Assembly (NCBI GenBank): GCA_020698575.1
Contig: CM036244.1
Coordinates: forward strand, 24,647,034-24,711,033
DNA: 64,000 bases
Source of the DNA: Bostrychus sinensis
Lineage: Eukaryota; Chordata; Actinopteri; Gobiiformes; Eleotridae
Reading direction: 5' to 3'
The number at the start of each line of letters is the position of its first letter. The first letter of the stretch is position 1. A program made the position numbers and the translations under genes. Shown one piece after another: positions 50,865 through 63,400 of the stretch. The notes under the pieces are model-generated. The model was not told the origin of the DNA, made no database searches, and saw nothing but the letters and a program-made list of their open reading frames with translations.

Positions 50865-51796
50865 TGCAGAAAAAAAATAATTGCGATGTCCCTTTAAAAC
50901 AGCGTGCAGGCCACCAAAGCATAATGGTGCGTAATCTGGCTCACATATTTGGCGCCGATCGTTACCTGACCGTTTTACAGAAGAGGAACATGAATTTATA
51001 TAAAGTTTTAGTTTACAGCACTCATAAAATCATTAGCCCAACGTGCTGGAAATGTGAAAAGGCTGTACAAGAGCTTCATTACTTGAAAGAGTGCTCCCTC
51101 ACCTCTTGGACAGACGGAGGAGCGCGCACACAGCCCCCTCATTCACAAGGGAACAACAAGTCCAGGGCGAACAGCAGAGAGACACATCTGAGGGTATTAT
51201 TTAGGCAGCACATACCTGTTTGCTCCGTTTGCCATTGTTCAGAAAGAAGCTTATTGTTAGCAGCGAGCTGAATCAAAGCTAAGTGGCTAACAACAGCTAA
51301 AGTTTATCTGAAGTTTCAGTAGCCCCTCCCCTGGAGCGTTTCCATTGAGATCAGAATCTGACTTTCCTCGCTGATATTTTTAAGACTTGACTTGTGGATT
51401 ATATTACTTATATTAGGCCCATTATATATTACTGAGTCGCGGATTCATGATAAGCTGCTTCTCTAAGCGTTGCTTGCTACTATAGTGTATCTATTTTAAA
51501 AGGATAGTAGAAAGGTGTTTATAAAAGTGGCTAACAAATTATTTTATATATTTTTGTTATTTTTACGTCATTGTTTTAATATCTACTTTTTTATTCAATT
51601 TCTGTTTATAAGAAATGTACCACAATTTAAGTTTGATAAGGAGACACAAAGACGCTATGCAAAAAAAAATCCTTTAATAATTATAATAATACTGCAACTA
51701 AATCTCCAAATAAAAATTGTAAAAAATCGTAATTGTGAACATAAAATCGTGAATCGAATCGAATTGTGGCTTCAGTGCATCGTTACACCCCTACTG
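50865..51796. mobile_element. hAT-like element, right end intact, left end not found
   Basis: The right end (inverse) reads CAGTAGGGGTGTAACGATGC, close to the terminal repeat of the 44153 element, and is preceded by an AATCGTGAATCGAATCGAAT block typical of fish hAT elements. The start near 50865 is set by a stretch resembling their interior (AATTGCGATGTCCCTTTAAA). No inverted left end was found, so the copy is 5' truncated or rearranged. A 135-codon frame at 50864-51271 lies inside it and matches no domain I recognise. Confidence 0.55.
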
Positions 51797-53406
51797 CTTT
51801 GTTTCCAAAAACATTACAAATTTCAAATCTTACATGAAATAACTTCACTTAATGTAGACCTATGAGAACTGATAATGTCAAATGTATCTGATAGTCCTAC
51901 ATAATGTTTTCTTTTTTCTGTCGGTAGAAAAAACAAAGAAAAGTTATACAGGTGGAAGAAGGAATTAAATTTGCCCTTTGATTTAGATTTTCTTCTGTTC
52001 CAGTGTCTAAATGGATTGTGCCTCCAAATTTGAGTTTTAATGGTGATCAATGGACCAAAGAGGCTTTAAATTGGTCTGCGGTTCTTGTTTTACCTGGAGG
52101 TGTTTTACAGATGTTGGGCTGAGAATGTTGGCCAAAATGTCACAAATGCTATAGAAAATCTTTTGTAACATTGTAATAGTCTTGGTGGCTCCCTAGTCTC
52201 GGCAGGAAAGCAAATGTGAATATCTAGGTACTGTCTGGGAAATGTAGTAGTGTGTTCTGCTGAGTCGATACAACGGGTAAAAGTAGTTGTTTTTGAAGTG
52301 GCATCCCCAGTGGAGCCTTAAACTTACCACCTTACTGCAAATACGTGGTACAAAGTGTGTCCAGTGCATTTTGTTTTTTGCATTTGCTTAAAAATGTCCC
52401 CCAGGTGCATGCCTTGGGAAGTGTACCAGGCATGGCCAACTGGGAAGAGGCCCAGGGCCAGCCCAGAACAAGCTGGAGGGACTGCGGCCCAGCTGGCAAC
52501 CAAGCTCCTTGGGGAGTCCACTAGAAAAGCTGGACCATGTTACTGGCCAGAGCTGGCTGGATGTATGAACAACAGCCCAACAGTCAATATCTCACCATAG
52601 AAAGCTGTCTAGTGTAGAATTAAGGGGAGTTTGAAACTGCATGTGAACATCTTACTTCAAATAGATTTGAACTTTATTTAGTCTGACAATGTGCCCCCAC
52701 ACCGGTGGCGGCACATGGAGGTCCCACTCTCCGTTCCGCTTCACTATAGATAGGTTGGAGTTCTATTTTTCAAGCGGCTGCGCAGCTTTCTGCAGCGCTA
52801 CAGATGAGGAAACACAGGAAACAGGCTCCAAGTGTCAAAATAAACTTCCGCTACACTTTCAAAATAAAGGCTCACTGACTGGTAATGTAAACATGGCGCA
52901 TCAAGAAGTTCTTGAGAGGGAGAATTGTAGTGTAGTTTGTGACAGGAAGTAGACATTTTACAAGGACAACATGCAGAAGTTGAATGAATGGCCACAGTTT
53001 TGTGTTTAGACGGTGTGTAGTCTGTAAAACAACAGGGGAAGACCAGCACCAGCAGCGGAGCAGCAGCAGCTCTGTTGCCCTTGGTGTAAATTGCCGCTTT
53101 TAAAAAGGCGCGCAAATCGATCTGCTTCTGCGATGCCCCCAGTGTTAATTCGGGGTCAGAGATTTGGATGCTTTCACTTCAGTTCTGTTGTGGAAGCTGC
53201 AGGCAGCTCAGGCCTTAGTAGCCACTCTGAGCAGCACCACGGACAGATATAAACAGCGCTGTGGTGTTGACGCACAACAGATTCACAGGACAGGAGCAGA
53301 GGCAGCGGTATTAGGGAGGAGAAAGAGAGGAGACTGGTGAGGAAGGAGTCAGTGCCTGATATATTCTACGTGTTTGCTCTGTTTTTGTCCTTCAGTAGTT
53401 TGTTGT

Positions 53407-54121
53407 TGTGAGCCGTGAGTAGGTAAATTTCCAGAAATTTTCTGGAAACTTTACATGGGAAGTTAAGCTTGGAAATTTTGGGAATTTTTAAATTTGGAAA
53501 CCATATATAAATAAATAAATAAAAGATTATAATCTAACAGATTTGAACAACTTTACTGAAAATTTACAGAGCAGATTTGTCTTTGAACAATAAAACATTT
53601 GTTAAGTAAAATATTACTTCCCAAAACCAAAAAAGTAAATGAACACTCCTTTGACTTTTGCAATATTTTCTGCTACTTCATTTTAAAGTGAGGTTGATGT
53701 ATGCACCAAGGTCTTAGTTTGGCTTTTAGGTAGTAGCATTTAGCATATCATAGCAGCTATATTGCTAATAAGCAAATTAAACTTTTGGTACAAAGGTCAA
53801 TACAATTCTGCAATTATATTTCAATTCAAACTACAACAGTTGTCCTCAGTACACAGCAAACACCCACCTGTTTTATTGAGGCACAGTCAAACAGAATGTA
53901 AATTGTTCAAGAGAGAACATGATGGAAAAACACCACATTAGGGTTGATGATGGTTCAGTGGGTTAAGCATTCACCCAGCAACTGGAGGGTAGTTGGTTCA
54001 AATCCCAGCCAAACTGCATACTGTGATTGCTTTGGGCAAGACACTTCACCCATCTTGCCTGTGTGGCGTTTGATTTTTTTGAATTTCCAACTTTGACATT
54101 TCCCGGAATTTTGCAACCCTA
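53407..54121. mobile_element. Degenerate AT-rich DNA transposon remnant interrupted by a SINE
   Basis: The left side contains TTCCAGAAATTTTCTGGAAA and CATGGGAAGTTAAGC, and the right side ends TTTCCCGGAATTTTGCAACC. These are parts of a repeat common in fish genomes, with ends built from AATTTCC/GGAAATT motifs. A SINE is inserted at 53945-54060. No frame is preserved and no class is assigned. Confidence 0.5.
53945..54060 (+). mobile_element. tRNA-derived SINE
   Basis: The head is TGATGGTTCAGTGGGTTAAG, with a B box GGTTCAAATCC at 53995-54005. A TTTGGGCAAGACACTTCACC block follows. The B box is near consensus, so this copy is better kept than the others in the window. It interrupts an older AT-rich repeat. 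Confidence 0.8.
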
Positions 54122-56119
54122 GCCATGAGGAAAGCTGACTTTGTCAAAGTCTCACAAGCTCCTCCCCTGAGCATTACCATGGAGCTCGTGTCACTCACCA
54201 ATATTACTAAAATAATGTTGAGCTTTGATGATAAGCTGCATTGATATTGCAATTTACTATTTAATTCTGGCCTAATTATATAGTAGGCCTATTATAATCC
54301 ATAATAATCAGCTGTTTAAGGAGATGATAGAATGTTATAAATAGCACTGACAAAATTTTATATGCTACATTTATCAGATTCAGTTGATTGATTTTTTTTC
54401 AGTTTAATAAGATGTGACTTTATTAAAATGGTTACTTTCTATTTTTATTTTGATGTTTAACCACTGCGATAATAATAACTCTGATAAACACCCATCATGC
54501 TGTGCCTAATAGAAATAATGGGTAAAAAAATATTAGGTAGATATCCTGACCCTAATAGCAAAAGCAGCTTGCAGGCCCAAAAAGTTTGGGCACCCAGGTT
54601 TAGAGCAATACTCTCTTCCGCTTGATTGTTTTTTGCTTATTATTGGTGAGAAAAAGTTTTTCTGACTGAGCGTTACCATTGATAGACCATTCCCCTGAGT
54701 GGAGCAGCAATTTGGTTTTCTCTTGTGCATGCAAACTCAGATAAAGTAAGAAATCTTGCTGTCAGGGCTTCATCAAACTATGAGCATAGTCTATGAATTC
54801 TCCGCATGTAAATTTATCGAGTGTCTAGACGACTCTGTTGATACACCATTTTTTTAGATTTTACCTTTAAAGTGTTTTCAGAATTTATTGCACAAACTCT
54901 ACCAGTTCTACAAGGAGCTCTTTTGAAAAACTTGAATCAAAGCAGATGAACGCAAAAGCATGAGAGATTGTGTCCTAGCTAAACTACTGTGAATGTGGCA
55001 GTGGTCCCTGGAGTCAACTAGAGCCACTGCATGTTAGCAGCTTTTACAACCCCCTTCACTTTCACTCCTGTGCTTATTATCTGCTCAAAACAGGCAAGTG
55101 AAAGGCAAAAGACTACAGCAAACAAAGACAAATCAGTCATATTGTACAGGCTTTGAATGATACAAGGCAACCGCTATTAGAAAACAATGTGCTGCATAAT
55201 GTTCCACTGCATAACATTATCAATTTATTGTTAGTAGACTTGGAGTGAATACGAGGGGGAGGATCTGGTCGGGAAGATTAGTTAATGTTGTAAAGGTTAA
55301 CTCATGCATAAATTGGAGCTTGGAATTTAGTATTTGTTAATCATGAATGTGCTAAATAGAGACGCTGGTCCATGGCATTGTTGTATTGAGGTGACAAAAG
55401 TGTGCAATTAAATATTTGCTTTCACATGTTTGAAATAAACCAGCCAGCGCCCTGCTAACGACAGTCGGGAAAGGTCATCAGTCTCTGACATATCTTCTCC
55501 ACCAAGCTCACACCGGGCGCTCTAATCCCTGTCATTCGATTTCCGTTGCCCCAAGCAGAAACAAGATAGTTGGGCAGGTGCACTGTCTTGGCCTGACTGG
55601 ATGCTTATCAATCAGCTGTGGTGGCTCAGACATGGCTCCTGTGGGTGGGCAGCACACACAGTGATAGCACTTAGTAAGGTTAGGATGCTGGGCATTTCAT
55701 TCAGGGGCCCACTTTGTATTCAAAAGAGGACAGACGTGAAGGGATTAAAAGTTTGTTGCTGTAAAGGTTTAATAAGATGGTAGTTTCTCAATTAGGATCA
55801 AGCTAATAACAGGTGCTAACTTTAATATTATAAAATGAATATAAAAGTGGGTGATTTTTAGCCTGGTCAGAGACACTTTCTTAGGAAAGTATATTCTGTG
55901 CAATATTGGTACGTCCCCTGTTTTCTGACTAGAAAATGTCTATTCAATTGCATATAAATGTAATTTGGTTCCATTTATTTCTCACCCTGAAAATCACAGC
56001 ATCCAGACTAATATTTATATAGATTTATAAAGAAGATGGCTGGCCAGGCTAGAATTAAATTCTGACTGAAATATTTTAAATTGTCCATGCACGGTCTAGT
56101 TTCTACATGAGTTTTTCAT

Positions 56120-56330
56120 ACATTCATTCAATTAAATTTATTTTCTCCTGCTTATTACTGTCAGGGATCACATGTGATAAAAGCCTAACCTATTTCATCA
56201 ACTTTGGGCCCACCTGAATAGGAATGGACGAATGACGATAGGCTGTTCATTGCAGGGCTGACACTTTGACAAACACAATGGACAAATTAGGTTCTTCAGT
56301 TGACCTTTAGGATATTTCATTGGAACATAA
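56120..56330 (+). repeat. Decayed teleost interspersed repeat (SINE or LINE tail)
   Basis: The order CATTCATTCA, CCTGCTTATTACTGTCAGGG, GGGCCCACCTGAATAGGAAT, CACAATGGACAAATTAGG, TCTTCAGTTGACC follows a widespread fish repeat, which has a CCGCTTATCC-type start and a TGGACAATTTAGAGTC-type end. It is heavily mutated. Confidence 0.5.
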
Positions 56331-56590
56331 ATTGTCAACCTAGGCATGAGTTGTCACATGCCTGAAAAGTTGTATCATTATTGTCTGGTTCGACTGTTCG
56401 CCCTGAACCAATGGACATCAGACACTTCACCCATGCAGTTCTGGTTCAAATGAAGCAGGAATGTCGACATTTTAAAAAAGGCTAGCTATGAAAGTGCCCT
56501 ATGTCTACTATAGTAATACTTAAGTATTTAAGTATACTGTATGTTAATAATGATAGTTCATGAAAAAAGCCATATTATATACATATGTGA

Positions 56591-56620
56591 CTTTGCAGTC
56601 ACATATGTGTGACTGCAAAG
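56591..56620. repeat. Perfect 13-bp stem, 4-nt loop hairpin
   Basis: CTTTGCAGTCACA, loop TATG, TGTGACTGCAAAG. ACATATGTGA also occurs just upstream at 56581-56590, so the motif overlaps a short direct repeat. No function is assigned. Confidence 0.9.
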
Positions 56621-57509
56621 GATTGTAAATACTCAGAGAGGTATATAACGTTCATGAAATTTTTTAAACATTGAGCCCCTCCACTGTGAAAATAACTGAC
56701 CACATAAAACACGCAGAAGCTATCCACCCCAGAGCGGTGCTGTTCTACTGTATAATTACTCCTCATAAGTCAACATCTGTTTGCCATCACCATGCCACGC
56801 TGTGCAGCACCTTCGCCTCACAGTGACACACAACAGCTCTCATTACTGGCCACATGCCTCCAGCCAGCCCACTCAGTCCACAGCTCAGCCTGCTGGCCAG
56901 AAAACACCTGTGTGCCCTTAGAGACCACTGTTACATCTCTTCCACAGCCCAACCTGCAATCCCTCACCTGTCAGACTGGTTCACAGCACTAACCTTGGAT
57001 CAAAGCCATTCCACTCACTCAGTACGTGCTTGTTCCACTAACCCAACTGGCTAGGCCCACACACATGCGCTCAGAGCAGTCTGAAAAGTCCAAGTCTTTC
57101 TCGGGCCGCAAGTAAATGCCTCCAAAGTCACACGAAGAATATTAAGAATAGCTTTCCTTACTGGACAGTTTTTTTAATCAGGGTTCATCCATAACTGAGC
57201 TCTTTTCCTACAAGTATATGGGAGTTATTGAAACTGTTCAGTGACATTTACACATTAAACTAAATAATAGAATAGTTTAAGTCTTCAATATAAAATCTGA
57301 CCACTCAACATGCAAGTGACTTCCCTCTGGGACATTATGTACCATATTTTTTTGCTTATGACCACAGTAAATTACCATAGCACATTTTAGATGAGGAACG
57401 TAGTACAATTAATTACTTCTTCCAAGGAGATTATGTTTTTTTTTTTTTTACCAGCATTGATTTGTCATAGTATATTCATTTATTTATTTTGTGTTCTTTA
57501 CCATTGTGG

Positions 57510-57640
57510 GGTGAGGTCTTTGATTCAATGAATAGAGCATTTACCCCTAAAACCGATGATCACAGGTCTGAGCTTGTTATCCCTATCATTGTGAGATAGG
57601 GCTGACGGCTAGGTGGAGGTGCTTCTAGTTACAGACATGA
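57510..57640 (+). mobile_element. Degenerate tRNA-derived SINE
   Basis: The head GTCTTTGATTCAATGAATAG is A-box-like. The body ends GGAGGTGCTTCTAGTT, the same closing motif as the SINE at 19965. A GATCACAGGTCTGAGC stretch stands where the B box should be. It is more decayed than its relative. Confidence 0.5.
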
Positions 57641-60371
57641 ACTCTGAAGAACTGAGCAGATTACATTTTATTTAAAACAGCAGGAATTTTTAATTAGTGA
57701 ATTTGGAGACACTGAAAATACCTTGTGTTTATCTCTATGTACTGTAAGTAAATCTATGGATACATTTCTCCTCAACATGTGGATGTAATGGCATTTTATA
57801 TGATGATTAGCTTTTACTAAGAATAAGCTAATTTTGCTTATCACTTTTAAATGTTTTACTTTAGAATACTAGAATACTGAGAGTTTTGCTGAACAAGTGT
57901 GTTTAAGCTCAAAAGACCAATCCAGATTCGGATAAGAACTTCCACATGCCAGTGTGCCAGAGTTGTAGGTTGTGCAGCCGCAGTGGATGCAACACTTCAG
58001 CAGGTTAGGCACATATCACGTCACCTTGAAGCGCAATGAGTGGCACAACGAAATATGGAGTGGTCTTCACAATAGTTTTGGAGTTTGGCATTTTGTACCC
58101 ACCACACCAACGCTAAAAAATATTATACTCAAATCTCACACAAAACAAATATACTACAGATACTGTTGTAGGAATGTATCATAATTACAAGAAAGACTTT
58201 TTTTTTTTTTTTCTTTTTAAGTCCTGTGTGGTTCTGTGTTATTAGTTCTTCAAGCTTGGCTTCAGCTTTGAAAGAAGGTTCACACAGCATTGGTTAATGC
58301 CACTATCTCATGATCAAATATTCACTTTTAACCCACAAACTACAACTTCAGTCACAACACAGTAGTGCAATCACAAGTCATACACATTAATAAATAGGAA
58401 CATTATTTATAGCCTGAATGCATGACACGTGTAAATATTTTAAAAACTGCATTGAAAATGGAGAACACATTACAGCACTAATCTTTGTCAAACGTCAGCC
58501 TCAAAAATGTAGCCGACTTTCATCTTGCACCTTCTCCTTCAGGCATGTTTCGCATAACATTTTCACAGCTAAGCTTATCTTAGATCATATGTCCCTTTAT
58601 AGAGTAGTAAAACAAGTGGCAGGCAAAGATTATAAAAATGAACAGGGAACACAGATGGATCATTGGATCATTGTCCTGGTTGGTGGCTGATGCTGAAATC
58701 ATTTATGAATGTATTTGTGTCACAAAGAGCACACTTTTGTGGAACAGATGCTACAAACCACTCAAAGGGCTTTGTTTTTCTGAAGTGGGTATTTTAGTGC
58801 AGAGCCAATGTTAGAATGACTTGTCGAGGACTAAAGGTTTCTCATTAATTTTTGAATTTTCACTGGTGCCGTCAGGGAGGCCACAGAGGCTTTTTGTTTA
58901 ATATATTATTTATGTTAAGTAAAATATTACCAATGGCACTCATTTTACAAAGTTTGGCTTTTAGTTTTGTTGTGTTGGAGCAGCTCAAACATGAAGCTAG
59001 AGATGTAGTTTGTTTTCAAATCTTTAAGACTGAATTGCAGTTTCACTTTTTTCTAAGAAAATTTTTTGAATACAAAGTGAGCCCCTTTCAGTTTCAGTTC
59101 ACACCTACAGATAAATTGCAAATGCTAACCCTTTTGACAGCAACAAAATATTAGGCATTGCCCTTCTAAGTGAGGTGCAAATCGTGAGCTGTAATTTAAA
59201 AGACTGTGTCTCAGCGGAAAGCATTTAGAAGACTCCAAGCCTGCATTATTTTACCTCTACTGCAAGACAATAGCATTTTATTTTCTAAAGTCAACCCAAG
59301 GACTATAAAACTGACATATTTTGAATGCTCAGTCGGTAATAGATTAGAAGTCTGTCCAACAGCTATAATTTTCTTTCCAAAAATAGACACGTCCTTCCTG
59401 GATTAGTGCGCTCCACACCATGAAGGAAAAAGGATCACCGAAACATGAAGGAGCCCTGATGCTTAATTGATATTTATTCATGCCCACATATGCCCACATA
59501 ATAGCCACTTAGCCAGGCCGAAGCCATTTGCCAGAATGTCTGTTTCGAGTATGCAGCAATCTCATTTTAAACTCTCAAACACCCCAAAATGATAATAATT
59601 AGACATGCAATCATATTTTGTTGTGACCTTCAACCAGTAAGTGCTGCTGTAATGCATAGGGTCGTAGCTGTGATGGACTCTCGAGCAGAGTTATTATGAG
59701 ACAGATTAAGCAAGAGAAAGCCCTTCTAAGAGGCGTAGCAAAGCCAGATTTACTGTTGCACAGATTCTCTTTAAGCAACATTGAGGAAAAATTTGGAATA
59801 CTCTTGAAGCCCTAAAGTCTCTAAAGCTCTGTGCTTACTGGTGAGCACAAAACTGAACCCAAGATAGTTCATCAGTGCATGCTTGTTGATGGGTATTACT
59901 TGGATATTATAGGTCAGCTCCTCAGGGGATTTGAGTTTAATTAAAGACGCTACTCATTAACTCATCAGCGTTCCACCTACAGTATAGTGGCCTTTTCATC
60001 TCAACACAATATTGTTCTTCAGGGAATTACAGGCCATGGAAATTAATAACCAGTAGTTATTATGCTGATAGCATATGATGAATCCTCTAATAAAATGTTG
60101 CTGAGTGGGTGCTTTTGGGGAAGAATACACTTTTTTTTTTTTTTTTTACCATTGATTCTTTACCCACCACACATTTGAATATACAAGCTGAAGCAGATCA
60201 GATGTTTTTAACTGGGAAAAAATACAATAAATCATTAGCAAGTTTTTATATTGAAAGTTGTTAAAATTATGCTACTACAAAGTTTAGTTGCTTGATTGTT
60301 AAGTTGATACCTACCTTTGGCTGTTTTCATTCCCTTGACTTTGCCATCTTGTTTTGGTTGTTGTCCTGCAG

Positions 60372-60493
60372 AGCCGTGGTGGGGCACAGAGAGCCATTAC
60401 CTGATGACAGCAAAGACAACATCACCATTTTTACTCGCATCCTCGACAGGCTGTTGGATGGATATGACAACAGGTTACGCCCTGGGCTTGGGG
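60372..60493 (+). CDS. gabra3: GABA-A receptor alpha subunit (alpha-3-like), exon 3: start of the extracellular domain
   Basis: The exon lies between a TTGTTGTCCTGCAG acceptor and a GGGG|GTAAGT donor (GT at 60494). The first base completes an Arg codon begun in exon 2. Forty codons follow, then one base of a split codon (phase 1). The protein reads AVVGHREPLPDDSKDN, then ITIFTRILDRLLDGYDNRL, then RPGLG. NITIFTRILDRLLDGYDNRLRPGLG is the signature start of the ligand-binding domain of GABA-A alpha subunits, with an N-glycosylation sequon (NIT). From memory of the family, PDDSxDN before it fits alpha-3 best; alpha-1, -2 and -5 have different residues there. The next codon begins with G, as expected for D or E. 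The acceptor is followed by a second AG two bases on, but only the first keeps frame with exon 2. The rest of the gene lies beyond the window. Confidence 0.9.
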
Positions 60494-63400
60494 GTAAGTT
60501 ATAGCCCACATGGAAGTACTATCTGTCCACATAGAGGGGAAATATGGACAGATTTTAAGTAGTGCAATCCCATGAGTACTTTCTGTGAAGAACATGAAAC
60601 AAATTTGTGTCATTTTCCTAATAGCAAGGAATCCATCCATCAGTGAGCCTTGAAATAAATCTTCCCTGAGCACATAATGCATGGTATGGTCTATGACCAT
60701 CACAATACCAAATGCATTATAATGAGGTTGCATCATAGTGTGCAGCGCTGTTATGGTAAATATGCATTCCCTTGGGCTAAATTCCTTGTTCAATCAGGCC
60801 CAAATGGCAAATAACCACATATGTCACTGGAAAAATCCCTAATTGATGCCTTGTCATCCAAATATTGCCACCCTGAGGACCTGCTAACTGCTCACAGTGG
60901 GTCCACATGCTCAGGCAGGATTTGCCATTTCTAAAGCAGCCAGCTGGAAATGGTCATTTCTGCTCTACTGCTCAGGCTGTGAGGCTACCAGGCTACAGGC
61001 TGGATGACCAAGACTCTGTTAGCAACCAGAGGAACTAAGCACAAGTAGAGCTTAGATTGAGCCCAAAAAAACCAGCCTGACCCGAACCCACACACGTTCT
61101 AAAGTTTATATGTACAATCCCGAGTTGTCTGATAGCGCATGTGCTACCTGCTATTGCTAAATATGTGTGTTAAACTTCCCTGCTTTGGTCTCTTAACCCC
61201 AAGGGGACACAGGGGAGATCCATATTTTTCTCCAGGACTAAAAGCGTTCATCCCTCGGGGTTAACGCTCTTCGTTCCCTTCGCTCTTTGTTTACTGAAAC
61301 AGCAGGGCGCACAGCAGGCCTCTCCATCTTTCACTGAAGAGTTTGGGGCTTTTTTGCTGTACTGTAATATCATTCCACATTTTGAGCCTGTAGTAAACTA
61401 TCCAGTCCCCTCTTTCAACTCAGGTAAACATACGGGCTTATTCTTAAACAGTGCGCATTGGCAACGCACTTTCATTCACACAAGCACTCGCTCTGCTGTT
61501 GCTGGGAAGACACGCTGCGTAAAAGAGCGTATGTCTTGGTGTTGCAGCCTAGGCCTGGTTTCAGGTCGGACTTGGGCAGAAAATCGAAACTCTAAGTACA
61601 AGGCACTAATGTTTAATGCCAGATTTAGACTGAATGCATTGTGTTTGCAGTGCGTCTCTAGTACAGTTTTCCAACGGACTCCAATTCATACCAAATGCGT
61701 TGCATGTGCAGCACTTCTCCGACCAGAGCCAGCTGGGGACACCATGAGTTCACAGGGGAGGAGCGAGTTCATGCTGGAAGTTATGAGTTCACATGATAAT
61801 AATCATGTATATAGAGAACTGCATGTAAAAAGCCACGTTTGCCTCTGACCATTATCTCCTGTTTGTTTGGAGATTATTTGGAGATTTAACCAAGGTTGAA
61901 GCACAAAAGTCAAAGGAATATATACTTCAACCCTGGGTAAGGACGCAACATATATAAATACTGTCTTTTTACTCAAATTACTGGTGTCCGATCTCTTTTG
62001 TGGCCCGTGTTCTCAGTTAAGACGCATTGTTTACATGTCAATGTGAGCGAGAGGCTGCACAAGCATTTTATTTTGAAAATTACCAGATCCTCTTCACTGG
62101 TCCCAGACCTGACTTACTTTCTGGCTCGATCTGTGCTGTTCAACTTTATGCTTGACGGATCTGGCATCTGACAAAATAGACGCAATATGTATTTCTGTCG
62201 GAGAGCTGAACATAGAGACATACTCCACATACATACATACATACAACACAGCCGGTATGAACTTGCATTGCTTCTATTTCTTGCAGAGGTCGTAGCGGCC
62301 ACATGACGGATATGCAATGGATTTAGCGTGAATTGGGCATAGTACACAAAGACAGCAAGAGCTACAGCAAGATGTTTGGGGACTCCAACCACTTTTCAAA
62401 ATGATCCTGTGTTTCGTAAATGACACAAGGAAATATGCCATTTTAGTTTGTATGTAGAAATTCACTTAGTGTGGACAATGTGTGCCAGACTTCTAGCCAG
62501 AATTACAAAACACACACAAAAAATAAGAGCAAAAGTTGTAACCCAATTAACAGGTGATAAATAGGCCTAGTCTTTATCATAGCTACATATTAATTATTTG
62601 TATCAATAAATTGTGTAGAACATAATATATTAATTCATTTTAAGTTGGCTAAATATGTATTTTCCAAATTAGTCTATAAATCTGATAAAGCATCAAAGGG
62701 GTAGTTGTAAAATAAGTACTTTTCAGCTGACTTTGTCAATAAAGTGCACAAGATTATAAAGTGTTCAGGCTAAGCCAGACTTTAAACCTGCTCCAGACCA
62801 AGCTCAGCTGCCTGCATATATTTCCATAGTGACTGAGTGAGACCCGGGATAAGCCTGTTTAAAGGAACAAAAGTGACAACAAAAAAGGCCAGACTTACCC
62901 AAATAAGCCTAGCTTACAAAGTTAGCTAGTTTTATGGAACAGTCCTAATATGGCTGTAAGCCTACGTTATAGCTAAGAATGGGACCAAACACCAGCAGCA
63001 GGTTTAAAAGATACAATGTGTGATGGTCTCACACAGAAAAAAATACAGAAACCCCAAAACACTATTTCATTTTATTTTCAGGTCCATCTATTATCTCTGC
63101 CCTATGCTCTAGTGCATAGTTATAAACATGAAAGTGGCAACTTATTCTCTTCCCCACCTATGCCTGCCATGCAAAGTGCTGACTATGTGTTGTGATAATC
63201 ACATATTTGTAAGAACTATTTGTGTCGCTGGAATGATTAATGTGAAAGTGCACCACCTCTCTCAAGGGGGCCCTTTGCCAGCAGACTGGAGACTTCACCT
63301 GTGGGTGGTCTCTTAGATCTGGGACATAGTAAGGGACCAAGATCTGTTCACTTTTGGAGAAAAGCCTCATCGCTCTCTGGTTGTTGCACCACTGGGAGCA

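Larger units (their letters stand above)
41662..60371 (+). other. gabra3: gabra3 intron 2 (about 18.7 kb)
   Basis: Bounded by the GTAACA donor and the TTGTTGTCCTGCAG acceptor, this is a phase-2 intron. No further host exon was recognised inside. The identified contents are hAT-like elements at 44153 and about 50865, a degenerate repeat near 53407 with a SINE at 53945, a decayed repeat tail at 56120, a hairpin at 56591 and a SINE at 57510. There are T-runs at 57437-57449 and 58198-58213 and one at 60131-60147 just upstream of exon 3. The remainder is unassigned AT-rich sequence. Confidence 0.8.

Noticed and set aside
52355..53115. Several overlapping frames of 65-105 codons
   Set aside because: They lie on both strands in a GC-richer, probably repeat-derived stretch. 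No frame shows a domain or a consistent exon structure.
60292..60371. Open frame running into exon 3 from upstream, starting at an ATG at 60292
   Set aside because: The stretch before 60372 is a typical pyrimidine-rich acceptor region. The family homology starts after the AG, and the frame join to the signal-peptide exon is exact.
61354..61848. 164-codon open frame after gabra3 exon 3
   Set aside because: No domain, no splice context fitting gabra3, and the expected next exon sequence is absent. Probably chance or decayed repeat.
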